A DNA stretch of 64,000 nt, from NCBI RefSeq assembly GCF_001021085.1, contig NZ_CP004021.1, positions 890,001 to 954,000 on the forward strand. Direction: 5' to 3'. The translations under genes and the position numbers were made by a program. Below the pieces are notes generated by a model, which saw only the letters and a program-made list of their open reading frames with translations, was not told where the DNA came from and did no database searches. The stretch is from Candidatus Liberibacter africanus PTSAPSY (GTDB lineage Bacteria; Pseudomonadota; Alphaproteobacteria; Rhizobiales; Rhizobiaceae). Positions 41,767 to 51,039 of the stretch are shown here, one piece after another. Position 1 is the stretch's first letter; the number at the start of each line of letters is the position of its first letter.

Positions 41767-43710
41767 TTATGTGGTGTGAGCAAGCATATCTAACCGAGGT
41801 GGATAGGCTAGGGCGTGATGTCCTTCGTATAAGAGGCTTAAGTTTGGATTATAACAAGGATCTCGTTTGATAATTTTTCCCCAACGTTTTTGCAGATACG
41901 CAGACGCTTTGTAAAAGGCCATAATTTTTTCTCTAGTTTCATAATCATATTTTCTTGTACTAGATTCGTCATGATATAAGTCTGCATGAGGCGTCCAAAC
42001 ATTCCTATATTTTTTTTCAAGTACTCTCAAGCAAAGATCAGTATCACTGAATGCAACAGGAGTGTTTTCGTCGTCAAATCCACCGACATGCATAAAGCAT
42101 TTTTTGCTCATAACCATACAAGCACCTGTAACAGCAGTGATTGAATGTGTAAAGATCATTGCAAAATATTGATAATTAATAGTACGTGGTCTTGCTCTAT
42201 GATGTTTGTTTTTATGTCCTGCAATGCCGCCTATTCCCATAACAACACCACCATGTTGTATGCGTCTTTTACGGGTTTTCTGGAATCTTTTTTCACGATA
42301 CCACAGACGTGCACCAACAATACCAACTTTTGGTTGGCTGGCTATTGACACCATTTCATATAACCACTCTCCATTAATAACTTCTGTATCATTATTGAGA
42401 AAGCAATAATATTGTCCTTTAGCATGTAGTGATGCACGATTATTTATCCGTGAATAATTAAAGGGATATGTATCGTCAGGTACAACACGCAAGTTTGAAT
42501 GTTTTTTTGAAATATTTGTTAGATAAGATAAGGTTTTTGGATCATCAGATAAATTATCAACGACAATGACTTCAAAATTAGGATAGGTGGTTTTTTGATA
42601 GATGCTTTCCAGACATATCTTTAAGAGATGATGGTTATTATAAATAGGGATGATAATACTGACCAAAGGATAATCCGCACCAGTCATTATGTAGTGAGTG
42701 CGATATTGTGAACCATCAAAAATTGCCTTAACTGATATTCCAGAACGCTTAAAATGTTCATTTAAAGCACGTTCACCTGCACTTCCAGCATAATTTTTAT
42801 TACTTATATTTTTAGATGTACTTCCATCATGAATACGCCAGTGATAAAGAACCCGAGGTATGTGTATTATTTGTGAAATGTTAATTTTCTCTAAGAATCT
42901 AAGGACTAGATCATAATCTTGTGCTCCTTCGAATCCTTCTCTGAATCCTCCTATTTTTTCAAAGGTTTTTTTTCTATAAACTCCTAAATGGGTTATCATA
43001 TTCTGCACATAAAAAAGATCAATATTAAAATCATATTTGAAATATGGTGCACATCGCAGTTCATTTTCATTAATTTTATCTTCGTCGGAGTAAATGATTT
43101 CAGCATTTGGATTACGATTAATGGTGTCTGCTACATGGTATAGTGCTGTGGGATGCAATAAATCATCATCATCTAGAAGAGCAAGCCACTCACCTGTTGC
43201 TAATTCAGAGGCGCTATTAGAAGCAGCGGAGATATGTCCATTTTTAGATCGAAAAACAACTTTAATGCGTGGATCCATATTGGCATATTTTTTGAGTAGG
43301 GGTACTGTTTCCGTATCATCGGAACAATCCTCTGCAATGCATAATTCCCAATTGGTATAAATTTGGCTTCGAACAGATTCTATCGCCGCTTCTAACCATT
43401 CCTTTTTTGTATTATATACTGGCATAATCACGGATATAAGTGGTTTTTCTTTCCACTGTGACATCTCTAGAATCATTCTTTTTGTTAGTTGAGTAGATGC
43501 ATCATGAAATACTGCAGACCATTCTCTATATTCTTTTTCAAAATTTTCGAATTTTCGAATACGACGTCTATATCGCCAAGACAATTTAAATCTTATTTTT
43601 CGAAAGATTGGCCTAGCAATATTTTTAAAGGATTTTAACATGGTTATTTTGTCCGTTATTTTATGTAAAAGTTTCTTTTTTTTTAAGTGCATTTTGAATT
43701 TTAAGTGCAT
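41767..43710 (-). CDS. Glycosyltransferase with two GT2 domains
   Basis: 647 residues. A basic N-terminus (about 1-85) is followed by a first GT2 domain (PLISVIMPVYNTKKEW, LLDDDDLLHP, YSDEDK, about 90-320) and a second (PLVSIIIPIYNN, VIVVDNLSDD, FLNNDTEV, about 350-600). Both keep nucleotide-sugar and metal-binding acidic motifs. Tandem GT2 proteins of this type commonly build rhamnose-rich polysaccharides. It is transcribed away from rmlC. The start is unclear: an 18-base tandem duplication (43681-43716) gives two in-frame ATGs (residues 1 and 7) and a third lies at 43641. None has a good binding site. Confidence 0.88.
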   Translation of the reverse strand: MHLKFKMHLKKKKLLHKITDKITMLKSFKNIARPIFRKIRFKLSWRYRRRIRKFENFEKEYREWSAVFHDASTQLTKRMILEMSQWKEKPLISVIMPVYNTKKEWLEAAIESVRSQIYTNWELCIAEDCSDDTETVPLLKKYANMDPRIKVVFRSKNGHISAASNSASELATGEWLALLDDDDLLHPTALYHVADTINRNPNAEIIYSDEDKINENELRCAPYFKYDFNIDLFYVQNMITHLGVYRKKTFEKIGGFREGFEGAQDYDLVLRFLEKINISQIIHIPRVLYHWRIHDGSTSKNISNKNYAGSAGERALNEHFKRSGISVKAIFDGSQYRTHYIMTGADYPLVSIIIPIYNNHHLLKICLESIYQKTTYPNFEVIVVDNLSDDPKTLSYLTNISKKHSNLRVVPDDTYPFNYSRINNRASLHAKGQYYCFLNNDTEVINGEWLYEMVSIASQPKVGIVGARLWYREKRFQKTRKRRIQHGGVVMGIGGIAGHKNKHHRARPRTINYQYFAMIFTHSITAVTGACMVMSKKCFMHVGGFDDENTPVAFSDTDLCLRVLEKKYRNVWTPHADLYHDESSTRKYDYETREKIMAFYKASAYLQKRWGKIIKRDPCYNPNLSLLYEGHHALAYPPRLDMLAHTT

Positions 43711-43716
43711 TTTGAA
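43681..43716. repeat. 18-base perfect tandem duplication at the glycosyltransferase start
   Basis: The 18-mer TTTTAAGTGCATTTTGAA occurs twice without a gap (43681-43698 and 43699-43716). It is a multiple of three, so it adds six codons (MHLKFK/MHLKKK on the minus strand) without shifting frame. Confidence 0.9.
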
Positions 43717-43916
43717 GCTGTGTTTTCTATATACATGAAATTAATAAAACAACGATGAAAAATTAAATTAAAAATACAAACTAACAAAACATATATTTTA
43801 AAATGAATAAAAATATGTACATTTTAGAGATTTTATGTTTGATACTCATTCTACAATTATTAACTGTTTTTGTATATCTGTAAAATGATTTTATGAATTT
43901 TTTGACAATTAAATGA

Positions 43917-44525
43917 ATGAGTTTTAATATGGATAGTAATCCCGTACGCGTTATAAAGACGAGAAAATTTGAGGATTCAAGAGGATGGTTTTCTGAGACT
44001 CATAATGATAAGTTTTTAAAAAAAAATGGTTTTCAAGATTTTTTTGTTCAAGACAATCATTCTTGCTCATTTCATTCTGGCACAATAAGGGGATTACATT
44101 TTCAGTATCCTCCATATGCTCAAGCAAAGCTTGTGAGATGTGTTTTTGGTCGTATTTTTGATGTTGTCGTAGACATAAGGAAAAATTCTCCTACTTATGG
44201 TCATTGGGTTTCTTTAGAACTCTCTGCCAGTAATGGTTTTCAGCTTTATGTACCAGTTGGATTTGCACATGGATTTATCACTTTAGAAATGAATACAGAA
44301 GTAATTTATAAAGTCACAAATTTTTATTCTGTAGAGCATGATTCTGGGATTGTTTGGAACGATAGAAGTATAAATATAACATGGCCTTTATTAGAACAAA
44401 TATCGCCATATCTGTCGGAGAAGGATAAGAACCTCCCGTGTTTAAATCAATTAGATAGTCCGTTTGAGTACGATGGTTTTCCTCTTCGTTCATTGGAATT
44501 AGATAGGAACTTGTTATGCGTTTAA
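43917..44525 (+). CDS. rmlC: dTDP-4-dehydrorhamnose 3,5-epimerase
   Basis: 202 residues. Motifs GTIRGLHFQ (catalytic His), LVRCVFGRIFDVVVDIR and VPVGFAHGF define RmlC, which epimerises the 4-keto-6-deoxyglucose made by RmlB. It is the first gene of rmlC-rmlB-rmlD-rmlA; its stop overlaps the rmlB ATG by ten bases. An in-frame ATG at 43929 is an alternative start. The product length is slightly longer than the usual 180-190 residues. Confidence 0.96.
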   Translation: MSFNMDSNPVRVIKTRKFEDSRGWFSETHNDKFLKKNGFQDFFVQDNHSCSFHSGTIRGLHFQYPPYAQAKLVRCVFGRIFDVVVDIRKNSPTYGHWVSLELSASNGFQLYVPVGFAHGFITLEMNTEVIYKVTNFYSVEHDSGIVWNDRSINITWPLLEQISPYLSEKDKNLPCLNQLDSPFEYDGFPLRSLELDRNLLCV

Positions 44526-45592
44526 TTGTTACGGGAGGAGCAGGTTTTATAGGCTCAGCATTGTGTCGATATTTAGTAAATGATCTAAAAATACACGTTT
44601 TAATAATAGATAAGTTGACTTATGCCGGAAATTTCAATTCTCTCAAAGAGATTTCTCATAGTAATTTGTTTTCATTTTTACAAGGAGATATTTGCGATCG
44701 AGAGTGTATTCGCTCTGCTCTAAAGGATTTTCAGCCCGATGCTATTATGAATCTTGCTGCTGAAAGTCATGTGGATCGTTCTATTTTAGGTGCAGATGCA
44801 TTTATTACTACTAATATTATGGGCACTTTTGTTTTATTGGAAGAAACAAGATTATGGTGGTCGTGCTTATCGGGAAACAAAAAAGATAATTTTCGTTTTT
44901 TACACGTTTCAACAGATGAAGTATATGGATCTTTAGACAAAGGCTTGTTTTCTGAAGATATGCCGTATAATCCATCTTCTCCTTATTCTGCCACAAAGGC
45001 TTCTTCAGATTATTTAGTTTTGGCATGGGGAAACACATATGGAATCCCAGTTCTTTTATCTAATTGCTCTAATAATTATGGACCGTATCATTTCCCTGAA
45101 AAATTAATACCTTTGGCGATTACGAGGATGATAGAGGGGTCTCATGTATTTCTTTATGGTGATGGGAAAAATGTACGTGACTGGCTTTATGTTGAAGATC
45201 ACGTTCGTGCATTATACTTAGTTCTTAAGAAAGGTAGGATAGGAGAAAGATATAATATTGGTGGCAATAATGAAAGAAAAAACATTGATATTGTTCTTCA
45301 AATTGGACGGTTATTAGATTTATTAAGTCCAAAATCTTATTCTCATACTGAATTAATTAGTTTTATAGAAGATCGTCCGGGACATGATCGTCGTTATGCT
45401 ATTGATTCTTCTAAGATTAAATCTGAAATAGGATGGTCTGCTCAAGAAGATATGGAAAGCGGATTAAGTAAAACTATGCATTGGTATTTGAATAATAATT
45501 GGTGGTGGTATCCTTTATATAAAGAATTAAACCTTGGTAATAATTATTCCAAATGGAAAGATTTAAATGAAGTGTCTTGTAATAGGAAATAA
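44516..45592 (+). CDS. rmlB: dTDP-glucose 4,6-dehydratase
   Basis: 358 residues, an extended short-chain dehydrogenase with the NAD-binding VTGGAGFIGSALCRYL (about 4-19), NLAAESHVDRSI and the catalytic pair in YSATKASSDYL. It makes dTDP-4-keto-6-deoxyglucose, the first committed step to dTDP-L-rhamnose. It overlaps rmlC by 10 and rmlD by 26 bases, so the three are tightly coupled. Confidence 0.97.
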   Translation: MRLIVTGGAGFIGSALCRYLVNDLKIHVLIIDKLTYAGNFNSLKEISHSNLFSFLQGDICDRECIRSALKDFQPDAIMNLAAESHVDRSILGADAFITTNIMGTFVLLEETRLWWSCLSGNKKDNFRFLHVSTDEVYGSLDKGLFSEDMPYNPSSPYSATKASSDYLVLAWGNTYGIPVLLSNCSNNYGPYHFPEKLIPLAITRMIEGSHVFLYGDGKNVRDWLYVEDHVRALYLVLKKGRIGERYNIGGNNERKNIDIVLQIGRLLDLLSPKSYSHTELISFIEDRPGHDRRYAIDSSKIKSEIGWSAQEDMESGLSKTMHWYLNNNWWWYPLYKELNLGNNYSKWKDLNEVSCNRK

Positions 45593-46448
45593 CGGACAAG
45601 TCGCACAATCACTATCTAATATATCTATGCAAGATGTTGAGGTTGTTAGAGTAGGGCGTCCTGACATTGATCTTTTAAATCCAAAAGATTTTGCGGAATT
45701 TTTTTTGAGCTTCTCTCCAGATATTATTATCAATCCTGCTGCGTATACAGCTGTAGATAAGGCTGAAGATGAGCCAGAGGATGCTTTTTCTATTAATGCC
45801 ACAGGTGCAGGTGCCGTTGCAAGGGCGGCTAATTCCATTGGAGTTCCTTGTATTTATATATCTACAGACTATGTTTTTGATGGTTCATCCCATGCTCCTA
45901 TTAATGAATCCTCTCGGACTAATCCTCGTAATATATATGGAAAAAGTAAATTAGCTGGAGAAAAAGAAGTGGCATCTTCTACTAGTAATTACGTTATTTT
46001 ACGTACAGCATGGGTTTATTCTATGTTTGGTACAAATTTTTTACTTTCTATGTTGCAATTATCAAAAGAACATCATGAAATAAATGTTGTAAGTGATCAA
46101 TTTGGAGCGCCAACCTCAGCATCGCAAATTGCTAAAGCAGTTATTCAAGTCGCTCGCAATTTAATAGAAAACTCTGATCCATCATTACGGGGTATATTTC
46201 ATATGATAGCTGATGGAGGTCCTATTAGTTGGGCAGATTTTGCTGAACAAATTTTTCTATTATCGGTAGAACATGGGGGTTCTTATTCTAAAGTTTGTCG
46301 TATTCCCACAAAAGAATATCCTAGAAAAGCACATCGTCCAGCATATTCTTGTCTTGATTGTAGTAAACTAGAAAAAATCCATAAGGTACGGATTCCCTCT
46401 TGGAGAGAAGGGCTTCGTGATGTTTTTTTTGAACATTTAAACAGATAA
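45567..46448 (+). CDS. rmlD: dTDP-4-dehydrorhamnose reductase
   Basis: 293 residues with NAD(P)-binding GNNGQVAQSL, NPAAYTAVDKAE, YISTDYVFDG and the catalytic YGKSKLAGE. It performs the last reduction to dTDP-L-rhamnose. The ATG lies inside the end of rmlB. The length is normal. Confidence 0.97.
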   Translation: MKCLVIGNNGQVAQSLSNISMQDVEVVRVGRPDIDLLNPKDFAEFFLSFSPDIIINPAAYTAVDKAEDEPEDAFSINATGAGAVARAANSIGVPCIYISTDYVFDGSSHAPINESSRTNPRNIYGKSKLAGEKEVASSTSNYVILRTAWVYSMFGTNFLLSMLQLSKEHHEINVVSDQFGAPTSASQIAKAVIQVARNLIENSDPSLRGIFHMIADGGPISWADFAEQIFLLSVEHGGSYSKVCRIPTKEYPRKAHRPAYSCLDCSKLEKIHKVRIPSWREGLRDVFFEHLNR

Positions 46449-46478
46449 TAGGTATATGCATTTTTTATTGGAGGTAAG

Positions 46479-47363
46479 ATGAAGGGTATTGTCCTTGCTG
46501 GTGGTTCTGGTACACGTCTTAAACCATTGACGGATTTGATTTCTAAGCAGATGTTGCCGATTTATAATAAGCCGATGATTTACTATCCTGTGAGTACTCT
46601 CATGGATGCGGGAATTCGTGATATATTAATTATTGCTACGCCAAGAGATCTTCCTGTTATGAAGGAATTTCTTGGATCAGGAGAAAAATGGGGGGTACAG
46701 TTTTCATATATAGCCCAGCCTTTTCCAGGTGGTTTGGCGCAATCTTATATTTTGGGCGCAGAATTTGTTGGGAATTCTCCTTCTGTTCTTATTTTAGGTG
46801 ATAACGTTTTTTACGGTTATGATATCTCAACTGTTTTTCAGAAAGCGATTGCTCGACCACAGAATGCCACTATAGTTGCTTATCATGTTAAGGATCCAAG
46901 ACGTTATGGTGTTGTTGAAGTGGATTATTTGAATCGAGCTATTTCTATAGAGGAAAAACCTCAAAATCCCAAATCATCTCTTGCCGTTACAGGAATTTAT
47001 TTTTACGATCAAGAGGTCGTTAATATAGCTCGTAATCTTCAACCTTCTGCTCGTGGAGAATTAGAAATTACGGATGTTAATGCTTATTATCTTAGCAAAG
47101 GTTTGCTTTCAGTGGAAATTTTGCGTGAAGGTAGCTGGTGGTTTGATGCAGGTACAGCAGATTCTTTATTGGATGTTTCTGTCTTTGTTCAAAGTATTGA
47201 AAACCGTCTAGGATTATCTGTTGCTTGTCCTGAAGAAATAGCGTATCGCCGTAACTTTATCAGTGAACAACAATTTTTTCATCTGATTGATGAATTTGGT
47301 AATTCTCCTTACGGGTTATACCTTAAAGAAGTCGTTGAGAAAAAATGTACTGTCGTTGTGTAA
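46479..47363 (+). CDS. rmlA: Glucose-1-phosphate thymidylyltransferase
   Basis: 294 residues with the nucleotidyl-transfer motif LAGGSGTRLKPLT, KQMLPIYNKPMIYYP and LGDNVFYG. It activates glucose-1-phosphate to dTDP-glucose, the entry to the rhamnose pathway. GGAGG lies just upstream of the ATG, and the gene follows rmlD by 30 bases, completing a full four-gene set. Confidence 0.98.
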   Translation: MKGIVLAGGSGTRLKPLTDLISKQMLPIYNKPMIYYPVSTLMDAGIRDILIIATPRDLPVMKEFLGSGEKWGVQFSYIAQPFPGGLAQSYILGAEFVGNSPSVLILGDNVFYGYDISTVFQKAIARPQNATIVAYHVKDPRRYGVVEVDYLNRAISIEEKPQNPKSSLAVTGIYFYDQEVVNIARNLQPSARGELEITDVNAYYLSKGLLSVEILREGSWWFDAGTADSLLDVSVFVQSIENRLGLSVACPEEIAYRRNFISEQQFFHLIDEFGNSPYGLYLKEVVEKKCTVVV

Positions 47364-47401
47364 TAAACGGTGAATTTTACTTACATTTTTGAGTAATATG
47401 T

Positions 47402-48610
47402 ATGATGATACCTTTTCCCACTGTATATCGTCTGATTCTGAATCGTGAATTCCGAAATTATTCGTTATGTATTGTTCAGATGACTTCTTCAAAGAAGAAA
47501 AAAATAGTTGTCTGTTTGCCGGTTAGTAAATACAACGAAGGTTATTTTTTATTCACTTCTCGTTTTGAATCTTGGAATTTTTCTAGCGATCATTTTACTA
47601 TTGTGAAGGTGGATTATTTTAGAGGTTTTTTTTTCTGGGTTTGGTCTTTTTTGCATAGGCGTGCAAGAAGATTGTGTTACAATGAAAACTACGTTATAGC
47701 GTATGGTTCAAAAAAAGGAAGGAAACTTTTTTATAAATCTAATCGTTATATGATGAGACGAGGACTCCATTTTGATGGACAAAAAATTCATAATTTCCCA
47801 AATTTACTGTATGGGTGGCAATCTCCTATCACGGAAAAGGTTGTACAGGTTGCGATCAAAGCAAAAATAGCTATTGTAGTTCACATTTATTATTTTGACC
47901 TTTGGGCGGAGATAGCAAATCTACTTTCGAATTTAAATTTTTCTTTTGATTTACATGTCACGCTTGTTGACGAAAGTGCATCTATAAAACTGGAAATTTT
48001 AAAAATTTTTCCTGATGCTCAAATTCATATGATGGAAAATTGTGGACGTGATGTTCTTCCTTTTCTCATATTGCTGGAAACAGAAAAATTGAGTTGTTAT
48101 GACTATATATGTAAAATTCATGGAAAGAGATCCTATAGACAAGGGCATGTTTGGTGGGAGGGGGATTTATGGAGAAGATGGCTTTTTTATGATCTTCTTG
48201 GAGCACCTGGTATTGCTCTTAAAATTATTCGCACTTTTGATACAAATAGTGAAATAGGGATGATTGGTTCTCGAGCATATCGTTATCCTAATAGATATTG
48301 TAATGATAAGTCCTCTTTAGGAACAAATCATAAGATGATTTGTTCTATTGCGGGTAGAATGGGCGTTGAATTTCAAGATCAAAATCTTGATTTTTTTGCT
48401 GGAACAATGTTTTGGGTTCGAACTAAAGCTTTAGATCCTATAAAAAAAATAAAGCTTTCACGGGATTTTAAAAGAAAATCTCATAAATCTTTAGATGGAG
48501 AGATTGAGCATGCTATTGAAAGGTGTTTTCCCTTATCCGTTAAAAAATCAAATTTTCACATTGCTGATTTTGATTGCGTTTTAGAAGAAAAAAATGAAAA
48601 AGAGCTGTAA
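47402..48610 (+). CDS. RgpF-like rhamnan synthesis protein
   Basis: 402 residues. The block ENCGRDVLPFL, followed by YICKIHGKRS and the later FFAGTMFWVR, is typical of the RgpF (rhamnan synthesis F) family, which takes part in assembling rhamnose-glucose polysaccharides. It follows rmlA by 38 bases, so it is probably in the same operon. That fits the use of dTDP-rhamnose in a surface glycan, perhaps with the GT2 protein encoded upstream. The start is uncertain (no strong binding site; the first about 28 residues may not be family sequence). Confidence 0.8.
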   Translation: MMIPFPTVYRLILNREFRNYSLCIVQMTSSKKKKIVVCLPVSKYNEGYFLFTSRFESWNFSSDHFTIVKVDYFRGFFFWVWSFLHRRARRLCYNENYVIAYGSKKGRKLFYKSNRYMMRRGLHFDGQKIHNFPNLLYGWQSPITEKVVQVAIKAKIAIVVHIYYFDLWAEIANLLSNLNFSFDLHVTLVDESASIKLEILKIFPDAQIHMMENCGRDVLPFLILLETEKLSCYDYICKIHGKRSYRQGHVWWEGDLWRRWLFYDLLGAPGIALKIIRTFDTNSEIGMIGSRAYRYPNRYCNDKSSLGTNHKMICSIAGRMGVEFQDQNLDFFAGTMFWVRTKALDPIKKIKLSRDFKRKSHKSLDGEIEHAIERCFPLSVKKSNFHIADFDCVLEEKNEKEL

Positions 48611-49104
48611 ATACCCATTTCAAAAGTTTAATATTTAGGGTAAAGTATTCTTTGATTGTATACTCCTCGTAAATGCACTTTTGGACAAGATTTAAGACTA
48701 TGGATATTTGTAGAAGCAATGAAATGTATTCTTAATAGGTAATATGAGCAATAGAATGAATTTTGTGAATACTTTTATTTAAATTTATGTCTTTATTTCA
48801 TACTAGTCATTCCAAGTACACGATTTATTAGGAATTTTCAATCATTAAGGTAGTGGGTTGTTTTTATTCCCATTTAAAGAGTTTTTAGCTTTTTTTTTAC
48901 GTAGTACATAGTACGCTATAAAGTCCTAGGCGAAGGAAAAAAAAGTTAATGTTCTTACATATTGATCAGAAGATATTTTATGTAGGGTGACTACGAGATT
49001 GATTTTTTAATTATACATATTATTTGTTTTTCTCGTGTTTACAAAATATTTTATGATGTCTTTAATCTAAGAAGATGATTTATTTCATCTTATGGGGATT
49101 TTTT
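48611..49104. other. Spacer between the RgpF-like gene and the antiporter
   Basis: About 490 bases with no supported gene. A short near-palindrome GTACATAGTAC lies near 48906. GGGGA at 49094-49098 is the antiporter's binding site. Confidence 0.4.
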
Positions 49105-50958
49105 ATGTCGCACGAGACACCTTTTATGACTACCATTATATGGGGTTTTGTATTGGCTTTTATTTTTGGAGCCATTGCAAACCGATGTCGTTTGCCGACA
49201 TTAGTCGGGTATCTTGTGGCGGGTATTCTTGTAGGCCCTCGTACTCCGGGATTTGTTGCTAGTCAATCTTTAGTTCCTTCGCTTGCAGAGATAGGAATAA
49301 TCCTATTAATGTTCGGAGTTGGTTTGCATTTTTCTGTAAAAGATCTCATTTCTGTACGTGGTGTTGCTCTTCCTGGAGCTCTTATTCAAATACTTTTAGG
49401 CACAGTGCTTGGCGCCTTAATGGGAATGGTTATGGGTTGGTCTCTAGGGGGTAGTCTTGTATTTGGCCTCGCTCTTTCCATTGCATCCACGGTTGTTCTT
49501 TTAAAAGCTCTTCAAGAGAATCGTATTCTTGAAACAGAGCGTGGGAAGATTGCTGTTGGATGGTTGATCGTTGAAGATTTAATAATAGTCCTTGCGCTTG
49601 TTTTCATTCCCGCTGCTGCAAATAATTATTCAACAGGTTCTTCTGCTGTATCACATCCATGGAATTTTTTTGCCAGTCAATTGGTAGGTTTTGAATTGGG
49701 AATGGTGGGGCTTATTATTGTTACCTTGTTAAAAGTTATTGCTTTTATTGGGGTAATGTTGGTTTTTGGTCGGCGAGTTATTCCTTGGATATTGCATAAA
49801 ATATTTTATACAGGATCCCGAGAACTATTTCGTCTTGGCGTATTAGCTATAGCACTTGGATTTGCATATGGATCCTCAAAACTTTTTGGAGTTTCACTGT
49901 CTTTGGGTGCTTTTTTTGCAGGAATGATTTTAGCAGAAAGTGAGCTTAGTCAAAGTGCGGCACAAGAAAGTCTTCCTTTACGTGATGCGTTTTCAGTGCT
50001 TTTCTTCATTTCAGTTGGGATGATGTTTAATCCTGACATTTTGATCAGCAATCCTATTCTTTTAATTATGGCGGTAATCATTGTTATTTTAGGAAAAGCT
50101 TTAATAGCATTTATGGTAGTGATTGCTTTTGGAAGGTCTATCGCAACGGCTTTGACAATTGCAGCTAGTTTATCACAAATTGGAGAGTTTTCTTTTATTT
50201 TAGCTAATCTTGGAGTAGAACTAGGGATCTTGCCAGATCAGGCTAGAGATCTTATTCTAGCATCATCCATTATATCTATTATATTAAATCCACTTGTATT
50301 CGTTTTAGCTGAATCTTTGCAGTCTTTTCTTGTTTTCCGTTTGGCTAAAAGAACGGATAATAATGGTATAGAAACGTTTTCTCATACTCATACGGAACAA
50401 GATGCAAAAGAAATTCTTGTGGAATCAGTGTTAGAACAGCAAGAAGTTGCAATACAGAATACAGATCTGTGTGATCATGCTATTTTAGTTGGGTATGGAC
50501 GTATTGGTAAAATAATAGTGCAAAATTTGAAAGCAGCAGGTATTTCACTTCTTGTTATAGAGGATTCGGAGAAGAGAATTGAAGAATTGCGGTCATTAGA
50601 GATTGATGTGATATACGGCAATGCTACCCTTGAAAAAGTTCTTTCAATGGCTAATATTGAGAAAGCTCGATCTCTTGTTATATCTATTCCTACTGCATTT
50701 GAAGCAGCATATATTGCACAAGAAGCACGTAAATCAAATCCCTCTATATTGATTATAGCTCTTGCTGGTTCAGATTCTGAAGTAGAACATTTAACTCGAC
50801 ATGGGGCAGATACTGTTGTTATGAGTGCACGAGAAATTGCTTTGGGCATGTTAGGTAGATTAAATCAAGTTCACCATGAAAATGTTGTATACGAACAGTG
50901 TAATGACGATGAAGTTAATTCAAAAGACAACCCTGCAATAGTAGGCGTTGATTTATAG
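49105..50958 (+). CDS. Monovalent cation:proton antiporter, CPA2 family (KefB/YbaL-like)
   Basis: 617 residues from ATG 49105, chosen because GGGGA lies six bases upstream; an ATG ten codons earlier is weaker. About twelve membrane helices fill the first 405 residues (RLPTLVGYLVAGILVGP, GLALSIASTVVLLKALQE), followed by a cytoplasmic TrkA-N/RCK domain starting HAILVGYGRIGKIIVQNL (about 455-590). Such proteins export K+ or Na+ in exchange for protons and are gated by NAD(H) or glutathione adducts. Monocistronic, 80 bases before secDF. Confidence 0.92.
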   Translation: MSHETPFMTTIIWGFVLAFIFGAIANRCRLPTLVGYLVAGILVGPRTPGFVASQSLVPSLAEIGIILLMFGVGLHFSVKDLISVRGVALPGALIQILLGTVLGALMGMVMGWSLGGSLVFGLALSIASTVVLLKALQENRILETERGKIAVGWLIVEDLIIVLALVFIPAAANNYSTGSSAVSHPWNFFASQLVGFELGMVGLIIVTLLKVIAFIGVMLVFGRRVIPWILHKIFYTGSRELFRLGVLAIALGFAYGSSKLFGVSLSLGAFFAGMILAESELSQSAAQESLPLRDAFSVLFFISVGMMFNPDILISNPILLIMAVIIVILGKALIAFMVVIAFGRSIATALTIAASLSQIGEFSFILANLGVELGILPDQARDLILASSIISIILNPLVFVLAESLQSFLVFRLAKRTDNNGIETFSHTHTEQDAKEILVESVLEQQEVAIQNTDLCDHAILVGYGRIGKIIVQNLKAAGISLLVIEDSEKRIEELRSLEIDVIYGNATLEKVLSMANIEKARSLVISIPTAFEAAYIAQEARKSNPSILIIALAGSDSEVEHLTRHGADTVVMSAREIALGMLGRLNQVHHENVVYEQCNDDEVNSKDNPAIVGVDL

Positions 50959-51039
50959 ATGTTTTTTCTCGTTAAGCATATTTTTTGTCTTTGAAAATTA
51001 CGTGAGTGGTAGTTAATGTATTTTAGAATGAAATTATAG

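Noticed and set aside
43902..43930. TTGACA-N17-TAATAT promoter-like pair at the rmlC start
   Set aside because: Near-perfect consensus, but transcription would begin inside the rmlC coding region after its last usable start codon; probably chance in AT-rich DNA.
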